Positions 8,258 through 15,544 of a DNA stretch of 23,653 nucleotides are shown one piece after another. The position numbers were made by a program, and so were the translations under genes. The notes under the pieces are model-generated. The model ran no database searches. It was not told the DNA's origin and saw nothing but the letters and a program-made list of their open reading frames with translations. How positions within the stretch are numbered: the first letter of the stretch is position 1; the number at the start of each line of letters is the position of its first letter. Source of the stretch: DATKZS01 sp035527835 [NCBI: bacterium]. Its GTDB lineage: Bacteria > RBG-13-61-14. Location of the stretch: the NCBI GenBank assembly GCA_035527835.1, contig DATKZS010000122.1, forward strand, positions 1 through 23,653, given 5' to 3'.

Positions 8258-8568
8258 TTGCGGGGTTCCTCAACGTCCTTGCCCTCGGTGGCCAGCAAGA
8301 AGGCTTGGAAATCTTTTTCATCTTCCCACAAGTCAGCGCCCTTTCCAAAGAAATCTTCCCATTTCTCGATGGGCTTGACATTCTGTTCTCGAGCCAGTTG
8401 TTCGAGGGATTTCTCCTGCCAGAATTCATCCGCCTCCTGGTTCGTTTCTTGAAGAACTGATAGTTTCGTGACCAATGATGTGATTGTATCTTCCAGTTCC
8501 TGGGGCTTCATGCTTTTCAGAGCTGGAATCTCCTCGCTTAATTTGGCTATGAGTTCACTTTTGGTCAT
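8254..8568 (-). CDS. Putative antitoxin of the PIN-toxin pair
   Basis: This 104-residue acidic protein sits directly upstream of the PIN toxin, with a 4-nt overlap. The start at 8568 has AAGGGA 5-6 nt upstream. It is rich in Glu and Lys and predicted helical; the N-terminal half (about 1-45) looks like a small helical domain, and the C-terminal half (E-K-W-E-D-F-F, D-L-W-E-D-E-K-D) has the aromatic-acidic pattern of toxin-wrapping tails. No classical AbrB, RHH or Phd fold is obvious, so the name rests mostly on position. It probably represses its own promoter. Confidence 0.7.
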   Translation of the reverse strand: MTKSELIAKLSEEIPALKSMKPQELEDTITSLVTKLSVLQETNQEADEFWQEKSLEQLAREQNVKPIEKWEDFFGKGADLWEDEKDFQAFLLATEGKDVEEPRK

Positions 8569-8589
8569 GGCTATCCCTTCGTGATCAAT

Positions 8590-8619
8590 ATATTAGCATA
8601 AAAAGAGGGATTGGCTCAA
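8590..8619 (-). promoter_or_regulatory. Candidate promoter of the toxin-antitoxin genes
   Basis: On the minus strand TTGAGC (8619-8614) is followed after 18 nt by TAATAT (8595-8590), 4 of 6 matches to each sigma-70 box. It lies 22 nt upstream of the antitoxin start. The 6-bp inverted repeat at 8608-8622 covers its -35 box and could be an operator or, instead, the chlD terminator. Confidence 0.4.
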
Positions 8620-8622
8620 TCC
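8600..8622 (-). terminator. Intrinsic terminator downstream of the chlD-like gene
   Basis: On the minus strand, GGATTG-AGC-CAATCC forms a 6-bp stem with a 3-nt loop, followed by CTCTTTTTAT. It begins about 10 nt after the TAG stop of the ChlD-like gene. The short stem makes it moderate, but the position and the T-rich tail fit rho-independent termination. Confidence 0.5.
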
Positions 8623-8632
8623 AGGTCATGGC

Positions 8633-10747
8633 CTATTTTTCGGATTCGAACTTTTCTTTTTTCACGGTCTCGATGATGCCGCGGTGGTCCGCCAGGTCTT
8701 CGAGGACGTAGTATTTGGCGTTCAGGGATTCGGCGAGTTTTTTAGAGCGGCCGAAGGAGCCGAGGCGTTTTTCCTCGGCGTCTATGACGATGGAGCGGAG
8801 CCGGGTTTCCTGGGTGAAGAGCTCGCAGATTTTGTAGATCTCGCGGTAGATCTCGCCGAACTGCGGCCCGTCGTAATACTTGTCGCGGCACAGGCCCACG
8901 TTGGCGCGGCCGTCGGTGATGACCACCATGAGCGGGAGCACGGCCTGGTCCTGCCGCATCTGCGCCTTGATGAGCTGATAGGCCACCAACAGCCCCTGCC
9001 CCAGCGGCGTCTTGCCGCCGGTCGGCAGCTCCTCCAACAGCTTCTTCGCGATCTCGATGGAGTTGGTCGGCGGCAAGAGCACCTCCGCGTCCATGGCCTT
9101 GAACGCCACCAGCCCCACCTTGTCCCGCTTCTGGTACGCCTCCATCAAGAGCGCCAGGATCGCGCCTTTGGTCTCGGTCATCAGCCGCGTTCCCATCGAG
9201 CCCGACGCGTCCACCACGAACAGCAGCAGGTTGTTGGTCTTCTTCTGCCGCACCTTCTCCCGGATGTCCGGCTCCTCGATCTTCACGGCCAGGCCGCGCG
9301 CGGGCCGCCGGCGCTGGTACGGAGCGGCCGCGCGCAGGGTGGCGTCAAAGGCGAGGTCGTTGTTCTTGCGGACCGCGGTGGCGCGAACGTAGCGTCCGGT
9401 CTTGTTGGAGGTGGTGGTGGTGGTGCGCCGCCCGCCGCGGGTGCGGGCCAGCGAGTCGCGGGCGAACTTGACTCCGGAGGTCGGGACCTGCACCGGCTCG
9501 CCGATTTTGAACACCTGCTCGCGGTATCCGCCGGGGTCGGGCCCGCCCCGGTCCTCCACGTTGCCCGGGTTCGGCTCCGGCTCGCCCTCGCCGTCCGCCC
9601 TCCCGTCCTGCGAGCTGGCGGCCTCGCCCGGCCGCGGGTCCTCCCCCGTCTGCTGCTTCCCGCTCTGCTGTGCTTCCTCACCCTGCTGGTCCTGCTCCGA
9701 CTGTTCCTGGTCCTCACCGCCTTTTTGCTGCTGCTCCCGCATCTGATCTTCCGAGAGCTCGCGCACGCGGTGGGGCAGCGTGAGCTCCGCGGCCTCGCTC
9801 ACGTCCGGGGCGATCACCTGGGTCCGCCCCGCCAGCGCCGCCAGCGTCCGCGCCGCCTTCTCCATGATGATGTCCGCGCGGTGGCCCGCCACCTGGTGCG
9901 CCGCGCAAATCTGGCTGATCAGCGCCATGAACTTCTCGCTGATGCAGACCTCGGGCAGCAGCTTGCGGGCCGCCACGATGTGCCGCCGGACCAAGTCCTC
10001 CTCGGCCGCCCACCGGGACAGGAACGCCGCCGGGTCGCCGTCAAACGCCTCCCGCCGCTTGGCCACTTCCATGCGCGACCAGGGGTCGCCGATGCCCTCG
10101 ATGTTTACCACGAACCCGAACCGGTCCAGAAGCTGCGGCCGGATGTCGCCCTCTTCCGGGTTCATCGTCGCGATCAGCATGTAGCGCGACGGATGCGCCA
10201 CCGACACGCTCTCCCGCTCCACGATGTTCAGACCCGTCACCGCCGTGTCGAGCAGGATGTCCACCAGATGGTCAGCGAGAAGGTTCACCTCGTCAATGTA
10301 GATGATCCCCCGGTTCGCCTCCGCCAACAGGCCCGGCTGGAACTTCTTCCGCCCCGTCTTGAGCGCGTGCTCGAAATCAATGCTCCCCACCAGCCGGTCC
10401 TCGGTCGTGTTCAGCGGCAGGTCAACCACCCGCACCGGATGCCGCCGAACCGGCAGCTCCTCGCCCCGGTCCATCCGCTCCCGGCAGTCAAAGCACATGT
10501 GCGCGCGGTCGGCGGGGTCGCAATGATACGGGCAGTCCGCGACCTCTTCGAGCTCATGCAAAAGGCTCGCCAGCGCCCGCACCGCCGTGCTCTTGGCCGT
10601 GCCCTTGTCGCCGCGGATCAATACCCCGGCCAGGCGCGAGTTCGCCGCCGATAACACCAGCGCCTTCTTCAGCAGCTCCTGCCCCACCAGCGCCGAGAAC
10701 GGGAACACCGGCGGACGGTAGCGTGATTTTGTTTGAACAAGTGGCAT
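8633..10747 (-). CDS. Metal chelatase subunit D-like protein (AAA+ plus VWA)
   Basis: This 704-residue protein has an N-terminal ChlI-like AAA+ module with Walker A G-D-K-G-T-A-K-S-T (residues 46-54) and Walker B I-I-Y-I-D-E (148-153). A Gln/Glu/Pro/Gly-rich acidic linker follows (about 331-410), then a VWA domain with the MIDAS motif D513-A-S-G-S and I-T-D-G at 610-613. This is the layout of ChlD/BchD and of the D partner in some cobaltochelatases: the ATPase motor that drives Mg or Co insertion into a tetrapyrrole by a large H/CobN subunit. No such large subunit is in the window. C72-x3-C-x8-C-x2-C88 forms a cysteine quartet matched in the ChlI neighbour. Walker A looks intact, unlike in many plant and cyanobacterial ChlD proteins. 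No clear ribosome site precedes the start. For an anaerobe, cobalt insertion for cobamide synthesis is the likelier role. Confidence 0.85.
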   Translation of the reverse strand: MPLVQTKSRYRPPVFPFSALVGQELLKKALVLSAANSRLAGVLIRGDKGTAKSTAVRALASLLHELEEVADCPYHCDPADRAHMCFDCRERMDRGEELPVRRHPVRVVDLPLNTTEDRLVGSIDFEHALKTGRKKFQPGLLAEANRGIIYIDEVNLLADHLVDILLDTAVTGLNIVERESVSVAHPSRYMLIATMNPEEGDIRPQLLDRFGFVVNIEGIGDPWSRMEVAKRREAFDGDPAAFLSRWAAEEDLVRRHIVAARKLLPEVCISEKFMALISQICAAHQVAGHRADIIMEKAARTLAALAGRTQVIAPDVSEAAELTLPHRVRELSEDQMREQQQKGGEDQEQSEQDQQGEEAQQSGKQQTGEDPRPGEAASSQDGRADGEGEPEPNPGNVEDRGGPDPGGYREQVFKIGEPVQVPTSGVKFARDSLARTRGGRRTTTTTSNKTGRYVRATAVRKNNDLAFDATLRAAAPYQRRRPARGLAVKIEEPDIREKVRQKKTNNLLLFVVDASGSMGTRLMTETKGAILALLMEAYQKRDKVGLVAFKAMDAEVLLPPTNSIEIAKKLLEELPTGGKTPLGQGLLVAYQLIKAQMRQDQAVLPLMVVITDGRANVGLCRDKYYDGPQFGEIYREIYKICELFTQETRLRSIVIDAEEKRLGSFGRSKKLAESLNAKYYVLEDLADHRGIIETVKKEKFESEK

Positions 10748-10760
10748 GACAAAATCAAGT

Positions 10761-10840
10761 AGAAAGGAAAAAGGAAAAAATAAAAAATTCCGCCATTTGC
10801 CTTCTTCCTTTTTTCCTTTTTACTTTTTCCTTTTTACTTT
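10761..10840. repeat. A/T-rich palindrome with AAAGGA/TCCTTT units
   Basis: Purine arm 10761-10787 (GGAAAAA units) and pyrimidine arm 10804-10840 (TTTTTCC/TTTTTAC units) are inverted copies with a ~16-nt loop. It fills the gap between the two chelatase genes and ends in the ChlI-like stop region. A transcript would form an A/U-rich hairpin between the two cistrons. Confidence 0.65.
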
Positions 10841-11895
10841 CAATATCTGGACTGCGCCTTCTTGGACACCCGCTCGTTGATGAGCGACTCCACCGATTTG
10901 CCGTCGAGCACGATGTCCTCGAACGGACGGCGCCGCATCCGGTGCGCCAGCGCGATGTCCACCGACGCGTCCACGTCCCCGAACTCCACCTCGGTCCGGC
11001 CCGCGAACGCCGCGATGGTCTTGGCCGCCTTCATCATCACCAGGTCCGAGCGGTGCCCGTCAACCCCCAGCGCAATCGAGATGTTCGCGATCCGGAGCAG
11101 GATCTCGTCCGCGATCGTCACTTCCGGCAGAAGCTTCTTCGCCCGCACGATCTTGTCCGCGATCTCCGCCTCGCTCCGGGCCCACCGCTCGGCCATGCCC
11201 TTCGGGTCGTCCTCGAACTCCGCCCACCGCTTCACGATCTCGACCCGGCTCTGCTGCTCGCGGATGCCCGTGATCTGAACGCACAGCCCGAAGCGGTCCA
11301 AAAGCTGCGGCCGGAGCTCCCCCTCCTCCGGGTTCATGGTCCCCACCAGGATGAACTCCGCCGGGTGCGTGTACGACACGCCCTCCCGCTCCACCGTGTT
11401 CACCCCCATCGCCGCCGAATCCAGCAGCACGTCCACGATGTGGTCATCCAGCAGGTTCACCTCGTCCACGTAAAGGATGCCCCGGTTCGCCTCCGCCAGG
11501 ACCCCCGGCTCAAACTTCTTCTCGCCCTTCTGGATCGCGTGCTCCAGGTCCAGCGTGCCCACCACCCGGTCCTCCGTCGCGTTGATCGGAAGGTCAACCA
11601 CCCGCATCGTCTCCAGCGCGATGGCCAGCTTGCCGCCCTCGTCCAGCCGCGCCCGGCACACCGGGCACAGCTTGGCCGGCTGGTGAGGGTCGCACCGGAA
11701 CGGGCAGTCCTCCACCACCTCGATCTCCGGCAACAGCGCCGCCAGCGCCCGCACCGCCGTGCTCTTCGCCGTGCCCTTCTCGCCCCGGATCAAAACCCCC
11801 GAAAGCTTCGGGTTGATCGCGTTCAAGATCAGACCCAACTTCATCCTCTCCTGGCCCACGATCGCGCTGAAAGGGAACACCTGTCTATGCTTCAT
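10840..11895 (-). CDS. Metal chelatase ATPase subunit I-like (ChlI/BchI)
   Basis: This 351-residue AAA+ ATPase of the MoxR/ChlI class has Walker [10 protein letters not shown] at 38-46, Walker B I-L-Y-V-D-E at 140-145, the ChlI-typical [17 protein letters not shown] sensor segment, and a helical lid. It would form hexamers with the D-like protein to power metal insertion into a tetrapyrrole. Residues C64, C68, C77 and C80 form a C-x3-C-x8-C-x2-C quartet where classical chlorophyll enzymes, as I recall them, have none; it suggests a bound Zn or Fe-S cluster. The start at 11895 has GAGGTG 8 nt upstream. The D-like gene follows after 92 nt, presumably in the same transcript. Confidence 0.88.
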   Translation of the reverse strand: MKHRQVFPFSAIVGQERMKLGLILNAINPKLSGVLIRGEKGTAKSTAVRALAALLPEIEVVEDCPFRCDPHQPAKLCPVCRARLDEGGKLAIALETMRVVDLPINATEDRVVGTLDLEHAIQKGEKKFEPGVLAEANRGILYVDEVNLLDDHIVDVLLDSAAMGVNTVEREGVSYTHPAEFILVGTMNPEEGELRPQLLDRFGLCVQITGIREQQSRVEIVKRWAEFEDDPKGMAERWARSEAEIADKIVRAKKLLPEVTIADEILLRIANISIALGVDGHRSDLVMMKAAKTIAAFAGRTEVEFGDVDASVDIALAHRMRRRPFEDIVLDGKSVESLINERVSKKAQSRY

Positions 11896-11993
11896 ATAAA
11901 TTCACCTCGTCTTCTATAAAACGGATTAATCCAACAGGACTGCCTGACCGTATCTATGATAGCCGGATTTTCTCGCCGCCGCCCGGAAGCCAT

Positions 11994-12093
11994 CAAGGCT
12001 TGAGGCTTGAGGGAACGGACCCAACCCCCACCACTCAAGCCTCAAACCCCAAGCCTCAAACCTCAAGCCTCAAGCCTCAAACCTCAAGCCTCA
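11994..12093. repeat. Inverted tandem array of AAGCCTCA octamers
   Basis: A short arm of GGCTTGAG units (11997-12014) faces a longer array of AAGCCTCA/AACCTCA units (12042-12093), with about 27 nt between. The array runs up to and includes the TGA stop of the cyclic-nucleotide-binding gene (12091-12093), so the repeat supplies that gene's stop codon. Unit number probably varies between strains. Confidence 0.7.
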
Positions 12094-12561
12094 CTTGAAC
12101 GGGCCCGTCATCGCGAAGAAGCCCATGATCTTGTCGTTGGTCTCCCGAAGCCGCCGCGACAGCGTGCGCAAGAACGTCCACAGCAGCTTATAAGCCAGCT
12201 CCTTGTCCTTTTGCAAAAGTTTTTCGAAATCCGCCCGCTCGATCACCATCAGCTCGGACGGCTTGTTGCAGATGGCGTGAGCCGACCGCGGCTGGTTGTC
12301 AATCAGGCTCATCTCCCCGAAATACGAGCCCTTCTTCAGAATCACCAGCGCCTCCTCGCCCACGCCCGGGATCAGCTTCGAGATCCGCACCTCACCCTTC
12401 AGGATCAGATAAAACCTCTCCCCCGTCTGCCCCTCCTCGAATACCACGGCCCCCGCCTCGTGCGACTCCTTGGCCGAAATCCCCGTGATCTTCCCCAACT
12501 CATCCGGGGTCAGCCCCTGGAAAAGGTCGGTCTGCCTTAACAACTCGAGGTCAATGCTCAT
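12091..12561 (-). CDS. Stand-alone cyclic-nucleotide-binding domain protein
   Basis: This 156-residue protein is a single Crp/PKA-type cNMP-binding beta-roll. The phosphate-binding cassette F-G-E-M-S-L-I-D-N-Q-P-R-S-A at residues 81-94 keeps the Gly-Glu and Arg-Ser/Thr-Ala residues that bind the cyclic phosphate. A C-terminal helix (about 115-150) ends the protein and there is no helix-turn-helix, so it is not a transcription factor by itself. It may bind cAMP or cGMP and act through a partner protein. The start at 12561 has a GGGGGAG tract close upstream. It is divergent from the transglycosylase gene and upstream of, and codirectional with, chlI. Confidence 0.85.
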   Translation of the reverse strand: MSIDLELLRQTDLFQGLTPDELGKITGISAKESHEAGAVVFEEGQTGERFYLILKGEVRISKLIPGVGEEALVILKKGSYFGEMSLIDNQPRSAHAICNKPSELMVIERADFEKLLQKDKELAYKLLWTFLRTLSRRLRETNDKIMGFFAMTGPFK

Positions 12562-12663
12562 CTTCTCCCCCCGCGCTTCCCGCCGTCTCTATCCTAAATA
12601 TCTTACCAACTTAATCTTCCCCCCACAAGTGCGGACGGCAACTCATTTCATCAACTGCTCGCG

Positions 12664-12741
12664 AAAAAGGAGCGAGCAGCGAGGATCGAGGGGTTCCGGA
12701 AGGTTCTCTCGATTCCCGCTCCTCGATCCTCGCCCCTTTTT
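12664..12741. repeat. GAGGATCGAG palindromic repeat, copy A (inverted relative to copy B)
   Basis: This 78-nt imperfect palindrome is built from GAGCGAGGATCGAG-type units around a central GGTTCCGGAAGGTT. Its reverse complement matches 13517-13597 with only about four mismatches, so the two copies bracket the transglycosylase gene in opposite orientation. Confidence 0.8.
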
Positions 12742-12756
12742 CAGCCCGAGCCGGAA

Positions 12757-12785
12757 TTGACAATGCCATTGCAATCTTGTATCCT
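12757..12785 (+). promoter_or_regulatory. Candidate sigma-70 promoter of the lytic transglycosylase gene
   Basis: A perfect -35 TTGACA (12757-12762) is followed after 17 nt by TATCCT (12780-12785), 4 of 6 matches to TATAAT. It is about 49 nt upstream of the ATG at 12834 and just inside repeat copy A. Confidence 0.5.
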
Positions 12786-12833
12786 ATACGCGGCATCAGC
12801 AGATACGCGGAATAATGTGATGGAGGGCCGGCC

Positions 12834-13502
12834 ATGGGGAAGCGGAAATTGATGCTCGCGATGCTTATGGCGCTGATCCTGACGGGCGGGGCCGCGGGAG
12901 CGGCGCGCGCGGCGGTGTTTTATTACGTGGACGAGCGCGGCGTCGCCCATTACACCAACAATCCCGACTCGCCGGAGTACCGGCTGCTCAACATCTGGGA
13001 GGACGGAGGCGGCGATCCCACCGTCATCTATCTCGACCCCCAGTACCAGGTCCTCGTCAACAACGCCTGCGCCTATTACAAGGTGGACCCGGCGCTGATC
13101 AAGGCCATGATCAAGGTCGAGTCCAACTTCAACCGCTGGGCCGTCTCCCGCGCCGGCGCGCAGGGCCTCATGCAGCTCATGCCCGCCACCGCCCAGCGCT
13201 TCAACGTCTCCGACCCCTTCCACCCCGTCGAGAACATCTACGCCGGCGTCTATTACGTCAAGTACCTCATGGTCCGCTTCAGGTATAACTATGACTTGGT
13301 CCTGGCCGCCTATAACGCCGGGGAGGGAGCGGTCACCAAGTACGGCGGCATCCCGCCCTACCGCGAGACCCGCGACTACGTCAAGAAGGTCAACTACTAC
13401 TGGGCGCTTTACCGAAAGCAGGCGCCCCGCTTCCAGGCCGAGCCGCCGGCCCCGAGAAAACCGGCGCAAAAGCCGCCGCCAAAAGCGCCGGGAAAAAAGT
13501 AG
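12834..13502 (+). CDS. Exported lytic transglycosylase (SLT domain)
   Basis: This 222-residue protein starts at 12834 with GGAGG 7 nt upstream and opens with a Sec signal peptide ending A-R-A (about residue 26). A DUF4124-like segment follows (F-Y-Y-V-D-E-R-G-V-A-H-Y-T-N). The SLT domain spans about 75-195, with catalytic Glu96 in K-V-E-S-N-F-N, then G-A-Q-G-L-M-Q-L-M-P-A-T-A and A-A-Y-N-A-G-E. It cleaves peptidoglycan glycan strands non-hydrolytically in the periplasm. The tail is Pro/Lys-rich and probably disordered. It is flanked on both sides by inverted copies of one repeat. Confidence 0.93.
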   Translation: MGKRKLMLAMLMALILTGGAAGAARAAVFYYVDERGVAHYTNNPDSPEYRLLNIWEDGGGDPTVIYLDPQYQVLVNNACAYYKVDPALIKAMIKVESNFNRWAVSRAGAQGLMQLMPATAQRFNVSDPFHPVENIYAGVYYVKYLMVRFRYNYDLVLAAYNAGEGAVTKYGGIPPYRETRDYVKKVNYYWALYRKQAPRFQAEPPAPRKPAQKPPPKAPGKK

Positions 13503-13516
13503 CGCCGGGAAATCAT

Positions 13517-13597
13517 TAAAAGGAGCGAGGATCGAGGAGCGGGAATCGAGGGAACCTTCCGGAACCCCTCGCTCCTCGCTGCTCGATCCTTTTTTCG
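13517..13597. repeat. GAGGATCGAG palindromic repeat, copy B
   Basis: This is the reverse-orientation copy of the element at 12664-12741, with about 74 of 78 core positions shared. It begins 15 nt after the transglycosylase stop and may also act as a 3'-end hairpin, since it ends in a run of six Ts (TCCTTTTTTC). Confidence 0.8.
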
Positions 13598-13629
13598 GAG
13601 TAGAGGCTCAAGGATCGGAGCAATTTTTC

Positions 13630-13661
13630 CTCTTTGTTATCTTTGTGCCTTTGTGGTAAAG
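13630..13661. repeat. Single arm of CTTTGTG-type repeat
   Basis: A short stretch made of three CTTTGT(G/T) units resembles one arm of the window's palindromes. The inverted partner arm is not seen nearby. It lies about 60 nt upstream of the pgsA-like gene. Confidence 0.35.
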
Positions 13662-13722
13662 ATAGGGCGTTAGTACGGAGGAGCGGGACCATGAGGCGGT
13701 CCGGCTTCCCTGGCGGAAAATC

Positions 13723-14364
13723 ATGCAGGACAAAACCACCAAAGCGCCGATCTGGAACATCGCCAACTACCTGACGCTGGCCCGCATCGTGGCCATCCCG
13801 GCCTTCATCGTTCTGCTCATCATGGTCCGGCCGGAGATGTCCCACCGCGGCGCCTGGTTCGCCTTGCCCGCCGCGCCCGCGGGCCATAACCTCATGTACT
13901 GCATGATCGCCGCCGTCATCTTCGCCCTCGCGTCCATCACCGATTACCTCGACGGATTCCTCGCCCGCAAGTACAACCTCGTCACCAACCTCGGCAAGCT
14001 CCTCGATCCCCTCGCCGACAAGCTCCTCGTCATCGGCGCCATGATCATGCTCGTCGAGATGAACCGCCTGCCCGGATGGATGGCCCTCGTCGTCATCGTC
14101 CGCGAGGTAGGAATCACCGCGCTCCGAGGAGTGGCCTCCGACCAGGGAATGGTCATCGCCGCCTCCAAGCTCGGAAAATACAAGACCGCCACCCAGATGC
14201 CCGCGCTCGTCGCCCTCATCCTCTATTACAAAATACCGCTGTTCATCGTGATTGACATCAACTGCTACGCCGTGGGCATGGTCCTCTTCACCATCGGCGT
14301 CATCCTCACCGTCTGGTCCGGGCTCGATTATTTCCTCAAGTTCTGGAAGTACATGATCGAGTGA
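13723..14364 (+). CDS. pgsA: CDP-diacylglycerol-glycerol-3-phosphate 3-phosphatidyltransferase
   Basis: This 213-residue integral membrane enzyme belongs to the CDP-alcohol phosphotransferase family. The full signature D-G-x2-A-R-x8-G-x3-D-x3-D is present from D77-G78 through A81-R82 and G91 to D95 and D99, so the metal site is complete. The N-terminal N-Y-L-T-L-A-R-I segment is typical of PgsA, which makes phosphatidylglycerophosphate from CDP-diacylglycerol and glycerol-3-phosphate at the inner membrane. About 20 polar residues (36-56) separate helices 1 and 2. The start at 13723 has only a weak GGCGG upstream. Other family members (for example phosphatidylserine synthase) are less likely. 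Confidence 0.88.
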   Translation: MQDKTTKAPIWNIANYLTLARIVAIPAFIVLLIMVRPEMSHRGAWFALPAAPAGHNLMYCMIAAVIFALASITDYLDGFLARKYNLVTNLGKLLDPLADKLLVIGAMIMLVEMNRLPGWMALVVIVREVGITALRGVASDQGMVIAASKLGKYKTATQMPALVALILYYKIPLFIVIDINCYAVGMVLFTIGVILTVWSGLDYFLKFWKYMIE

Positions 14365-14386
14365 TACGCGAAATTGGGCCGAATTC

Positions 14387-14532
14387 AACCGCCAAGACGC
14401 CAAGAAAGAATATGGAATACAGAAGATAAAATATAGAACAACCGGTCTCACGCCAGTTGCTATTCCGGGCTCTCGCCTTATCTTTTAATTATCTCTGAAT
14501 TTTTCTTGGCGGCCTTGGCGCCTTGGCGGTTA
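14387..14532. repeat. Palindrome with CCGCCAAG/CTTGGCGG units and long loop
   Basis: Left arm 14387-14408 (ACCGCCAAGACGCCAAGAAAG) and right arm 14502-14532 (CTTGGCGG-CCTTGGCG-CCTTGGCGG) are inverted and each is built from CCAAG(A)CGC-type units. About 95 nt of AT-rich sequence lies between them. The same unit recurs at 20106-20138 and 20196-20235. Confidence 0.7.
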
Positions 14533-14555
14533 TCTTTTTTCTCAAGGAGTGACTA

Positions 14556-15332
14556 ATGGCATACCGGGCTTACAGGACCGGAAGAGGATCCGGGTACGGG
14601 AGCGGAGGGGGAGGAGGGCCGCAGATCAACCTCATGGCCCGCATCACCCCCATGGTCAAATACCTCTTGATCGCCAATGGCGTCGTGGCCGTGGCCTTTG
14701 TCAGCAGGGCCGCCGCCGTCCTCATCATGAGCTACCTTTCCCTGATCCCCGCCGCCGTGTTCCCCGGACTCCAGCTCTGGCGCGTCGTGACCTACATGTT
14801 CGTCCACGCCAACCTGTCCCACCTCCTGCTCAACATGATCGCCCTCTACTTCTTCGGCCCGCCCCTCGAACAGGTGTGGGGAAAAAACAAGTTCCTCTTC
14901 TATTTCTTCCTCACCGGCATCGGCGCCGGCATCGCCTGCGTCCCCTTCTACATCCTGCTGGGCGAGGGCGGAGTACCCATCGTCGGCGCATCCGGAGCGC
15001 TCTACGGCCTGCTCGCGGCCTTCGCCCTCATCTATCCCAACGCCCGCATCTACCTCATGTTCCTCTTCCCCATCAAGGCCAAGTACCTCGTCGCCGTCTT
15101 CGTCATCATCGAATTCATGTCCACGGCCTCCGCCGCCGCCGGGGCCGGCGGTTCCCACATCGCCAACGTCGCCCACCTCAGCGGCGCCGTGATCGGCTAT
15201 TTCTACCTCCGCCGTTTCATGGACCTCAAAGCCTACTGGCTCCGGCTCAAGCTCCGCCGCCACAAACGCGCCTACCGCGTCATCTCCAACCCCCGCGACG
15301 ACCCCGACCAGCGCGGGCCATGGCTCCACTGA
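14556..15332 (+). CDS. Rhomboid-family intramembrane serine protease
   Basis: This 258-residue protein starts at 14556 with AAGGAG 6 nt upstream. A Gly/Arg-rich cytoplasmic N-terminus (1-25) precedes six or so membrane helices. Rhomboid hallmarks are W75-R76 in the L1 loop, H-A-N-L-S-H-L-L-L-N (H89, N93), the serine nucleophile in G-A-S146-G and the catalytic partner H207 in A-H-L-S-G-A. It cleaves transmembrane substrates within the inner membrane. The C-terminal ~40 residues are basic and cytosolic. The gene converges on the hicBA pair. Confidence 0.93.
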   Translation: MAYRAYRTGRGSGYGSGGGGGPQINLMARITPMVKYLLIANGVVAVAFVSRAAAVLIMSYLSLIPAAVFPGLQLWRVVTYMFVHANLSHLLLNMIALYFFGPPLEQVWGKNKFLFYFFLTGIGAGIACVPFYILLGEGGVPIVGASGALYGLLAAFALIYPNARIYLMFLFPIKAKYLVAVFVIIEFMSTASAAAGAGGSHIANVAHLSGAVIGYFYLRRFMDLKAYWLRLKLRRHKRAYRVISNPRDDPDQRGPWLH

Positions 15333-15361
15333 CGGGCGAGGGTCTGATACCTGTCCTCACC

Positions 15362-15544
15362 TTACCTTTGAAGACCCAGGTACTTCTTGATATGCCGGGC
15401 CAGGGCTTCGTCAATTTCCGAATGGCGGGGAACGGGCTGTTTTTGGCCGGTGGCGGGGTTTAAATATATATCGTGGCGCGAGCCGTGACGCAGGAGGACG
15501 CAGCCTTCCCGCGTGATTTAGCGGATCAGCTCGTCCCTTTTCAT
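15362..15544 (-). pseudogene. hicA: hicA-like toxin gene with premature stop
   Basis: Read on the minus strand from the ATG at 15544, this 61-codon frame is a complete HicA mRNA-interferase except that codon 9 is TAA (15520-15518). The order is MKRDELIR, stop, then ITREGCVLLRHGSRHDIY through to a VPRH-type ending and TAA at 15362. The HicA catalytic His is at codon 24 in G-S-R-H-D-I-Y. A single base change (for example AAA to TAA) explains the stop. Its ATG overlaps the hicB stop by 4 nt (ATGA). No in-frame ATG or GTG restart follows the stop, so a functional toxin is unlikely unless the stop is a sequence error. Confidence 0.8.

Noticed and set aside
8684-10654. Long plus-strand open frame (656 codons) opposite the chlD-like gene
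   Set aside because: It is a GC-driven shadow: rich in His, Arg, Leu and Val without any family pattern, while the minus strand encodes a clear AAA+/VWA protein.
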